Assembly: GCA_035315685.1 (NCBI GenBank)
Contig: DATFXR010000759.1
Span: forward strand, 1 to 6,502
Reading direction: 5' to 3'
From: QHWK01 sp035315685
Lineage (GTDB): Bacteria > Acidobacteriota > Vicinamibacteria > Vicinamibacterales > CAVVIG01
DNA length: 6,502 nt
Part shown: in pieces, positions 1 through 4,392 of the stretch
Layout: every line of letters begins with the position of its first letter
Position numbering within the stretch: the first letter of the stretch is position 1
The notes under the pieces: generated by a model
The model's input: the letters and a program-made list of their open reading frames with translations, nothing else
What the model was told of the DNA's origin: nothing
Database searches by the model: none
Program-made: the position numbers and the translations under genes

Positions 1-774
1 CTGGACGTCAACGCGTCAGTGGATGACTTCCGTGAAGCGCTGGCCTGTGACGAAGCAGCGCGTGCGAGGGCAGTGGCCGTGATCCCTGGTGTCGGCTATG
101 GCGTGGTGTTCGGTGAATGCCTGGCGGCGCGTGCGACGCGCCGTGTGCCGGGCGCCACGTACCTGCGCCTGTCGCTGGCGACGCAAACCGAGGGACGCAG
201 TCGAGCCGCGACTCTCAGCATTGCCGCGGCGCTGACGCGCGGGGGACTCGAGTTGCAGGACGGCGAGCTGCGGAATCGACTCATGGCGTTTCCCACGTGG
301 CGGGCGCCGAATCAGCAGCGATTCGCCGCGATGCCGATGGCCGAACTGGTGGCCGCGCACCGCTCCACCGACGTTCCCAACATCGTTGCGGGTATCCCAA
401 TGTCGGGGGCCGCTGCGATGGTCGTTCGCGCGACCGCGACCTGGATTGGCAAAGTCCTGGCGCACGCTGCCGCGCGCCGATCCGGCCCGGTCGGTCCAGC
501 TCCGTCGGCAGCTACGCTCGAAGGCATGCGCTCGCGCATCTGGGTGGAAGTTCGTAACGACGAGGGCGCGACCGTCGCCGCAATGCTGGAAACGGGCGAA
601 GGATACCGGGCGGCCGCCGCAACAGTCGAGGCGGTGGAGTCGCTGCTGCACACGCCGCGCATCGGCGCGCTCACTCCGGTGCAGGCCTTCGGCGGCGACT
701 TCGCCCTCGGCGTGGCCCCCACATTCAGGAGCTCCAGCGATGACGACGACGAAGACGGCGCTCGCATTGGATGA
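1..774 (+). CDS. Saccharopine-dehydrogenase-family oxidoreductase, C-terminal part (5' end outside window)
   Basis: The frame is open from base 1 to TGA at 772-774, giving 257 residues with no internal start needed, so the N-terminal Rossmann NAD(P)-binding domain lies left of the window. Early in the fragment, LDVNASVDDF followed by VAVIPGVGYGVVFGECLAA matches the strand and loop after the nucleotide-binding domain in saccharopine-dehydrogenase-like and trans-acting enoyl-reductase-like proteins (typical form GVGFDVVPTDCLA). It is followed by the usual 'PGATYLRLSLA ... SRAATLS' segment and a C-terminal 'TPVQAFGGDFAL' strand. The family reduces or oxidises diverse substrates; the true substrate cannot be read here. 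The last residues are an acidic run (SSSDDDDEDG) produced by reading the start of the next gene in another frame. It is the first visible gene of an operon with the two genes downstream. Confidence 0.8.
   Translation: MDVNASVDDFREALACDEAARARAVAVIPGVGYGVVFGECLAARATRRVPGATYLRLSLATQTEGRSRAATLSIAAALTRGGLELQDGELRNRLMAFPTWRAPNQQRFAAMPMAELVAAHRSTDVPNIVAGIPMSGAAAMVVRATATWIGKVLAHAAARRSGPVGPAPSAATLEGMRSRIWVEVRNDEGATVAAMLETGEGYRAAAATVEAVESLLHTPRIGALTPVQAFGGDFALGVAPTFRSSSDDDDEDGARIG
727..731 (+). promoter_or_regulatory. Shine-Dalgarno AGGAG for the alpha/beta hydrolase
   Basis: AGGAG ends 8 nt before the ATG at 740. It fixes the hydrolase start inside the end of the upstream gene and excludes the much longer open frame that extends upstream in the same phase. 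Confidence 0.75.
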
Positions 775-1693
775 AACAATCGCGCTCGAGATCAACGGCT
801 CGCACCAGCGCGTCCGACGGTGCGCCGGCCGAATCGGACTCCCGCCGCTCGTCGTCGTCCAGCAGGGCCCGGGGCTTCCGGTGTTGCACGAGGTCGCGAA
901 ATTCCAGCGGCGTCTGGATTTGGAACGCGATCATCTGGTCGTCTACTGGGAACAACGCGGGTGCGGCAAGGCCTCGGCAGAGGATGCACGAAGCGTGTCG
1001 CTGACCCGGCAGGTCGAGGACTTACGGGCGATCGTGCGGTGGGTGGCCGACCGGACGCAACAACGCGTACTGTTGTTTGGCATCTCTATTGGCGCGACGA
1101 TCTCGCTGCTCGCGGCGGCGGACGACGGTGCGCGCGACGGCGCCATCAGGGCGGTGATCGCCAATTCGCCCGACTTGCAGACGCGTGCCGGCGACGCAGC
1201 GGTCGATCGCTTTCTTCATGAGCACGTGCGTCGTGCAGGAAGCCGTCGATTGGAGCGAGCGCTCACGAAGCTGGGGCCTCCGCCGTACTTCGAGCCGCGA
1301 GCGTTGCAACGGCGCGCCGTTCTGCTCGCCGACTTCGGTTCAATCGAACGCGGGAGAACGTTCAACGCATTGCTCCGCGAAACCTTGATGGCGATGGTTC
1401 GCACCTACGGCGTCTCCGGCGCGGTCCAGGCCCTGCGAAACATGAACATCGTGCAACGCGCGTTACTCACCGAAATCGAATCGCTGGATTTGTTCGCCCA
1501 TCCGCCGCAGATCTCCGTGCCGGTTCATTTCGTCTTCGGCGAACAGGACGCGTTGACTGCCGCGTTCATGAGCAGTCAACTGCCCGCCGTGATCGGCGGT
1601 CCAGGGACGACGGCGGTCCGCGTGGCTGACGCAGGCCATCTCGTGCACTTCGACCGGCCCGACATCGTGCGGGCGATCACGGAGAACGCATGA
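740..1693 (+). CDS. Proline-iminopeptidase-like alpha/beta hydrolase
   Basis: A 317-residue protein of the alpha/beta hydrolase fold, close in length to proline iminopeptidases (about 310). In order: VVVQQGPGLP at residues 38-47 stands where the family oxyanion-hole motif HGGPG lies, here with Gln-Gln replacing His-Gly. YWEQRGCGKAS (69-79) is the iminopeptidase-like 'DQRGCGxS' segment. GISIG (114-118) is the nucleophile elbow with Ser116. A helical cap follows. FGEQD (266-270) supplies the likely acid Asp270, and DAGH (297-300) the catalytic His300. The full triad suggests an active cytoplasmic hydrolase or peptidase; no signal peptide is seen. The substrate is unknown, and the altered HGGPG argues against assuming a true proline iminopeptidase. 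The start at 740 is chosen for the AGGAG ribosome site. It overlaps the upstream gene by 35 nt, and its TGA overlaps the next ATG, so translational coupling is likely. Confidence 0.85.
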   Translation: MTTTKTALALDETIALEINGSHQRVRRCAGRIGLPPLVVVQQGPGLPVLHEVAKFQRRLDLERDHLVVYWEQRGCGKASAEDARSVSLTRQVEDLRAIVRWVADRTQQRVLLFGISIGATISLLAAADDGARDGAIRAVIANSPDLQTRAGDAAVDRFLHEHVRRAGSRRLERALTKLGPPPYFEPRALQRRAVLLADFGSIERGRTFNALLRETLMAMVRTYGVSGAVQALRNMNIVQRALLTEIESLDLFAHPPQISVPVHFVFGEQDALTAAFMSSQLPAVIGGPGTTAVRVADAGHLVHFDRPDIVRAITENA

Positions 1694-1914
1694 GGATCCA
1701 CGCCATTCAGACGGGATCCGTTCGAATCAAGCAATCGCAGGTCCGCGGCCGCGGACGTGGGCTGATGCGGCAACTGCGCATTCTCGCAGACCCGCAATGG
1801 ACAGAATGGCTCCCTACGTCCGCATGGATGATCGATCACTCCGAAGGCATCATCGTTGTGGACACCGGCCAGGGAACGCACCTGCTCGACACCGCCCGAT
1901 CGCTGCATCCGTAA
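1690..1914 (+). pseudogene. Truncated metallo-beta-lactamase-fold (lactonase-like) protein, N-terminal 74 codons
   Basis: The ATG at 1690 overlaps the TGA of the hydrolase (ATGA), an operon arrangement. The product starts MRIHAIQTGSVRIKQSQ and continues through 'RGRGLMRQLRILADPQWTEWLP' (split here by position: residues 21-42) to AWMIDHSEGIIVVDTGQGTH. This is the characteristic beginning of N-acyl-homoserine-lactonase-like MBL proteins, where a strand ending in VVDTG precedes the metal site. The frame stops with TAA at 1912-1914, before any HxHxDH motif, so no metal centre can form. Full members are about 250-290 residues. I found no continuation in the other frames up to 2100, so the rest was lost rather than merely frameshifted. 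Non-functional as a lactonase; the family assignment rests on the N-terminal pattern alone. Confidence 0.65.
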
Positions 1915-2100
1915 CTGCGGTGGAACGTGATGTTTCGAATCCAGCCGAGCTATGTTCGCGGACATTCTGCAATTTCGTGCGCGAGTTCTCGTCACGTCGG
2001 GCAGCACGACGGCGTGCTGTGCGAAAACTCAACCGAGGCCGAGCGTCGACAATCGGCGTACTCGACGAATCGAAGGAGGCTGTGTCGTCCCTGTCTGCGT
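1915..2100. other. Non-coding gap between truncated lactonase and toxin gene
   Basis: The frames here give Arg/Ser-rich, low-quality translations on both strands with no recognisable domain. The gap separates the + strand operon remnant from the 3' end of the - strand toxin gene. The missing part of the lactonase gene is not found here, so one edge of the deletion or insertion probably lies near 1900-1920. No clear terminator is visible. Confidence 0.4.
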
Positions 2101-2400
2101 CTACAGCCAAGGATCGTGTCCGCGCTGCGCGCCCCACAATGCGCGAACGATCACACGCGCATTGTCAAACGTGTAGTAAGGATGCGCGTCGATTCTTCTA
2201 AGGTAAACGCGGCGGACATCCCGAACGGACGAGTGCGTGTAAGGCGTTCCGGCGCCCGGAAGCACGGCTATGATTTTGAGAGTTTGTTCGAGTTCGTCGG
2301 CGAACACGTCGGCGTGATCGCGGTTGGCCAACCACCACGCTTTCTCTCGTCGAACCTGTTCGTGCGCGGTGGCTGTGAAGTGGACGATGCGATGTTTCAA
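2101..2400 (-). CDS. RelE/ParE-family toxin of a type II toxin-antitoxin module
   Basis: A 99-residue basic protein. Residues 1-40 (KHRIVHFTATAHEQVRREKA, then WWLANRDHADVFADELEQ) give the beta strand and helical hairpin of the RelE/ParE fold. 'LPGAGTPYTH' is the loop found in ParE-like members, VRRVYLRRIDAHPYYTF is the central strand pair, and RVIVRALWGAQRGHDPWL the closing strand with the basic tail. Length fits the family. RelE members cleave ribosome-bound mRNA and ParE members poison gyrase; the sequence does not tell which. The start is TTG at 2400, which overlaps the antitoxin stop (TTGA), so expression is coupled to the antitoxin. Ends with TAG at 2103-2101. The module appears intact. 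Confidence 0.85.
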   Translation of the reverse strand: MKHRIVHFTATAHEQVRREKAWWLANRDHADVFADELEQTLKIIAVLPGAGTPYTHSSVRDVRRVYLRRIDAHPYYTFDNARVIVRALWGAQRGHDPWL

Positions 2401-2621
2401 CGCGACCGAAGTTCGCTGAGGATGGCATCCGCATCGACGAGGCGACCGCTCTTCACGTCCTCGTCTGACGCTCTCAGCGCATCATGGAGGGCGGCGCGAT
2501 CTGCGGCATCAAGCCAGTCGCCGGGATCGAGCGGCAGGAGCTCGATCTCCGTGCCTTCAGGCAAATCGGTCGGCTCGTCGACCACGAGTCGCCCTGCCTT
2601 CACGCGGCCTTTCAGTGTCAT
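2397..2621 (-). CDS. Antitoxin of the RelE/ParE module
   Basis: A 74-residue acidic protein beginning MTLKGRVKAGRLVVDEPTDL at 2621. The N-terminal half (a strand with GRLVVDEPTDLPEGTEIEL) resembles the small swapped-barrel start of AF2212/DUF104-type antitoxins. The C-terminal half (ADRAALHDALRASDEDVKSG, then RLVDADAILSELRSR) is helical, as in addiction-module antitoxins that wrap the toxin. It is the first gene of the pair, and its TGA overlaps the toxin TTG. The reading frame continues upstream of 2621 for many codons, but that part is not protein-like. ATG at 2621 is chosen because the conserved domain starts there. Such antitoxins normally repress their own promoter together with the toxin; no clear operator palindrome was seen. 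Confidence 0.82.
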   Translation of the reverse strand: MTLKGRVKAGRLVVDEPTDLPEGTEIELLPLDPGDWLDAADRAALHDALRASDEDVKSGRLVDADAILSELRSR

Positions 2622-2627
2622 GGCTCC

Positions 2628-2633
2628 ACGGTA
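2628..2633 (-). promoter_or_regulatory. Possible -10 element (TACCGT, extended by TGC) of the toxin-antitoxin operon
   Basis: Read on the minus strand, TGC-TACCGT lies with only 6 nt between it and the ATG at 2621, so transcription would begin at or next to the start codon and give a leaderless mRNA. The best -35 at 17-18 nt is poor (CTGTCG). An alternative is a conventional transcript with a GGAG ribosome site just 2 nt before the ATG, which is unusually close. Confidence 0.3.
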
Positions 2634-2757
2634 GCATCGGCGGGCGGAACGCGACAGGTTTCTGGGGGTGCCATCCGCCCCGAGCGACGAGACAGGGGCG
2701 GCAATCATTCGATCCGGTCGAAACTCCGATGGAATGTCGGCGATCGCAGGATCCGAA

Positions 2758-2789
2758 GAACCGGCGGGGCCCGCGCCGCCGGGCGGTTC
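2758..2789. repeat. GC-rich imperfect inverted repeat
   Basis: GAACC (2758-2762) pairs with GGTTC (2785-2789), and GGCGG (2763-2767) with CCGCC (2776-2780), leaving a 4-nt bulge (2781-2784) and an 8-nt loop. On the minus strand the hairpin is followed by TTCTT, which is too short to call a terminator with confidence. It could equally be an operator-like or mobile-element-end hairpin. Confidence 0.3.
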
Positions 2790-2798
2790 ATGCCCGCT

Positions 2799-2818
2799 GT
2801 GAACAATCAGTGAACAAT
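2799..2818. repeat. Tandem direct repeat of GTGAACAAT (11-bp period)
   Basis: GTGAACAAT occurs at 2799-2807 and again at 2810-2818 with 2 bp between, so the copies fall on the same face of the helix. It lies in the A+T-richer patch upstream of the toxin-antitoxin operon. A paired binding site is possible, but a chance 9-mer pair this close is not rare over 6.5 kb. Confidence 0.3.
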
Positions 2819-2932
2819 TTGCTCCCGAACACCAACGAAAACCAAGTAAGACGAGTGAGGTAAACCACAGAAGAACCAACAAGATCGCGAACCTGCATTA
2901 ACCTCTCCAGAAACTGTCTCGAACGGACGAGG

Positions 2933-3085
2933 TCAAGCGGCATCGGGTTCGACGATTTGCAGCCCCAGCTTGGCCGCTCGTTTCTTGAGCAGGTGGACTT
3001 GTTGTTCGCGGTGGCGCGCCTCGTAGTACTGCAGGCCCTTGGCCTCAATCCGCCGTTCGCTCTCGATTCGCCACTTTGCCGGCAC
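2933..3085 (-). pseudogene. Transposase-like C-terminal remnant (unidentified family)
   Basis: From a GTG at 3085 the reverse frame reads 50 residues to TGA at 2935-2933. Just above the GTG is an in-frame stop (3088-3086). The translation, including RRIEAKGLQYYEARHREQQ and then VHLLKKRAAKLGLQIVEPDA, is strongly charged, probably helical and protein-like, in the style of the C-terminal tails of several transposase families. I cannot name the family. If so, the catalytic part has been lost, and the break lies at or just above 3085, immediately next to the promoter and intron site that follow. It could instead be a small hypothetical gene starting at that GTG. Confidence 0.3.
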
Positions 3086-3096
3086 TCAACTAGAAT
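3068..3096 (+). promoter_or_regulatory. Candidate sigma-70-type promoter in front of the intron and esterase
   Basis: TCGCCA (3068-3073; 4 of 6 to TTGACA), 17 bp, then TAGAAT (3091-3096; 5 of 6 to TATAAT). The expected start of transcription, 7-8 nt after the -10, falls at the ATG at 3104-3106, implying a leaderless message that begins with AUG and runs straight into the intron at 3107. There is no Shine-Dalgarno sequence in front of either ATG (3095 or 3104). Confidence 0.4.
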
Positions 3097-3106
3097 GCGC
3101 GCCATG
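3095..3106 (+). other. Putative 5' exon of the esterase gene (start codon before the intron)
   Basis: ATG at 3095 and ATG at 3104 are in the same frame, and the bases end exactly at the intron GTGCG. If the intron ends at 4386, the joined message reads ATG CGC GCC ATG then CTA CCA GTG CCA AAG, giving MRAMLPVPKHHL, in frame with the signal peptide of the hydrolase that starts at GTG 4393. Without splicing, the ATG frame runs into intron sequence and stops at 3415. This is inference from frame and position; it depends on the exact 3' splice site. Confidence 0.4.
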
Positions 3107-3549
3107 GTGCGTCGTGACGATGCGGACGCGCGAGCGTTCGCATCGCGTCGTTCCTCTCCAGCGGGTGCAAGTCCCGCCTCGGTAAGCACCGGAGCGCCGA
3201 GTAGCAGATCTCAGGCATCGCGAGAGATCGCGATGGCCCAAGCGGGATGTCAGAAGCCTCTACGGAGGGAGCCAGCACGCGGGCCGCAACATCATGCGAA
3301 GCCTGCAGCCTCGACACATTTACAACCCGGAGCCGAGCCGCTCATGTCACGGCGAAGGCCACGTCTGCCGCGCCCCGGTCCGGGCGCGTACGCGCGGCAG
3401 ATCCCGGCGGGGTAGAGGGCGCAGCACGCGTGCACGGAGAGGAACGGAACACGAGAGGCCCGTCTGCGCAGTCGTGGTCGCGGCAGTGCCGCTCGTATAA
3501 GCCACCGGCGAAGGCGAGCGCGGCGCAGCGGGAATCCGAGGGGACCATA
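3107..3549 (+). ncRNA. Group II intron 5' ribozyme region (domains I-III)
   Basis: After GTGCG comes a long hairpin: ATGCG (3120-3124) pairs with CGCAT, with an inner ACGC-GCGA-GCGT stem-loop. Next is the strongly patterned stretch with GCAAGTCC and GGTAAGCACCGG, an ATCGCG/CGCGAT hairpin near 3217-3234, and a 7-bp hairpin with loop CGGTCC at 3369-3388 (CGCGCCC/GGGCGCG). No protein-like frame is visible until about 3550. The assignment of individual subdomains and of the exon-binding sites is not attempted; a candidate for EBS1 could not be fixed by eye. The end of this region is approximate. Confidence 0.65.
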
Positions 3550-3636
3550 TTAGTAACGAGGCCCGTGCCGAATAACGCGGGTGGAGCGAAGGGTCCCTGC
3601 GGGGGCAACGTCGGCGGTGGAAGGACGCGCGAGGGT

Positions 3637-4383
3637 ATGACCGGCTCGGCCGGTTCCAATTTCCCCGGTGGACGCGAGTCCATCGACAAAGTGCGCCAAT
3701 TGCGACGCCGACTCTGGAGTGCAGCCAAGCGGCAACCGGGCCGCCGCTTCCACGCATTGCTCGACCGCATCTACAGGCGTGACGTCCTGTGGGAAGCGTG
3801 GAGACACGTGAAGCGGAACCGTGGCGCAGCGGGCATCGATGCACAAACGCTCGCTGACGTCGAGCAGTACGGCGTCGCGCGATTTCTCGACGAACTCGGC
3901 GACCAACTGCGAGCAGCCACGTATCGACCCGCCGCGGTGCGGCGTCGGTATATTCCGAAAGCCGACGGAAGACAACGGCCGTTGGGCATTCCAACGGTTC
4001 GAGACCGAGTGGCGCAGATGGCTGCGGCGCTGGTGCTGGAACCAATCTTCGAGGCGGACTTCCATCCGTGCTCGTATCGCTTCCGGCCGAAGCGGACCGC
4101 CACGCAGGCGTTAGAAACCCTACACCAGCGGGGCGCGCGAGGTGGGAATCACGTCCTCGACGCGGACATTCGGGACTACTTCGGCCGCATCGACCACGAC
4201 AAGTTGTTGAGGCTCGTGGCGCGACGCATGTCGGATCGGCGGGTGCTCGATTCGATATCCGGACGCCGCACAATGCCGAACTCGGAATGCCCCTTGGTAA
4301 GCCGTGTGCGGGAAATCCGCATGCACGGTTTGAACGGGGGTCTTATTTCCATCTCGGCGGCCCTGCCGTCGGGAGACAGATAG
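3637..4383 (+). pseudogene. Group II intron reverse transcriptase/maturase, truncated after RT3
   Basis: From ATG 3637 the frame encodes 248 residues. FHALLDRIYRRDVLWEAW (38-55) and RNRGAAGIDAQTL (60-72) form RT0. YIPKADGRQRPLGIPTVRDR (105-124) is RT1. EPIFEADFHPCSYRFRPKRT (135-154) is RT2. HVLDADIRDYFGRIDHDKLL (172-191) is RT3 with the first catalytic Asp (177). After about residue 205 (RRVLDS) homology ends abruptly. The last 40 or so residues are simply a translation of intron domains IV-VI, so YADD, the thumb/X maturase domain and any endonuclease are absent. Full proteins are roughly 420-600 residues. Catalysis and maturase activity are therefore lost. The start is uncertain: frame and pattern ('TRPVPNNAGG', 'GGNVGGG') continue upstream to about 3550, so a start further left is possible. 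Confidence 0.85.
4299..4331 (+). ncRNA. Group II intron domain V
   Basis: A hairpin of 33 nt: AAGCCGTGT (4299-4307) pairs with GCACGGTTT (4323-4331), with a 2-nt bulge AT (4321-4322), and GCGG (4308-4311) pairs with CCGC (4317-4320) around a GAAAT loop. The AGC catalytic triad is at 4300-4302. These are the defining elements of the group II active-site domain, and no change that would disable it is visible. Confidence 0.9.
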
Positions 4384-4386
4384 GAT
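4338..4386 (+). ncRNA. Group II intron domain VI-like hairpin and 3' end
   Basis: TCTTATTT (4341-4348) pairs with AGATAGGA (4378-4385) using two G-U pairs. Inside it, TCTC (4352-4355) pairs with GAGA (4373-4376), and GGCGGC with GCCGTC. If the intron ends at 4386, A4378, at the edge of the internal loop, lies 8 nt before the splice site, where the branch-point adenosine is expected. If it ends at 4390, the corresponding base would be A4382, which is paired in this model. Confidence 0.6.
4382..4385 (+). promoter_or_regulatory. Possible Shine-Dalgarno AGGA supplied by the intron 3' end
   Basis: AGGA ends 7 nt before GTG 4393 and lies within the last bases of the intron. In an unspliced transcript it could serve the GTG start of the esterase. 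Weak (4 bases), but the spacing is suitable. Confidence 0.35.
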
Positions 4387-4392
4387 CTACCA

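Larger units (their letters stand above)
2622..2932. other. Gene-free spacer upstream of the toxin-antitoxin operon
   Basis: About 310 bp with no convincing gene on either strand. The part from about 2795 to 2920 is clearly richer in A+T than the rest of the window and gives only short hydrophobic or random translations. It contains a GC-rich hairpin and a tandem 9-bp repeat, listed separately. It may be an old mobile-element end joining the transposase-like remnant beyond 2933. Confidence 0.45.
3107..4386 (+). mobile_element. Group II intron with internally deleted reverse transcriptase gene
   Basis: The element starts with GTGCG, the group II 5' consensus. It carries a structured 5' region with typical motifs (GGTGCAAGTCC-like at about 3167-3180, GGTAAGCACCGG at 3181-3192, GAGTAGCAG soon after), a group II reverse transcriptase frame, and then domains V and VI. 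It spans about 1.28 kb, while complete introns of this kind are about 1.9-2.5 kb. The missing part is RT4 to RT7, maturase domain X and anything beyond. The ribozyme ends look intact, so the intron cannot move by itself but may still splice if a related maturase is supplied in trans. The 3' end is either 4386 (GGAT) or 4390 (CTAC); both fit the AY rule. 4386 is preferred because it restores a reading frame across the exons. Confidence 0.85.

Noticed and set aside
386..739. Upstream extension of the hydrolase frame, making a 435-residue protein
   Set aside because: It lies inside the oxidoreductase in another phase, the translation is Arg/Ser-rich, and ATG 740 has a well-spaced AGGAG.
1927..2634. 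235-codon + strand frame over the toxin-antitoxin region
   Set aside because: Opposes two well-supported minus-strand genes and has no recognisable pattern.
2622..2882. N-terminal extension of the antitoxin beginning with a hydrophobic stretch (MLVLLWFTSLVLL)
   Set aside because: It comes from the A+T-richer non-coding patch; the conserved antitoxin domain starts at ATG 2621.
2222..2931. 12-mer CGAACGGACGAG at 2222-2233 and 2920-2931, flanking the toxin-antitoxin module like target-site repeats
   Set aside because: One shared GC-rich 12-mer is expected by chance in 6.5 kb, and the first copy lies inside the toxin coding sequence.
3347..4273. 308-codon minus-strand frame over the intron
   Set aside because: Shadow of ribozyme and RT sequence; the plus strand encodes clear RT0-RT3 motifs.
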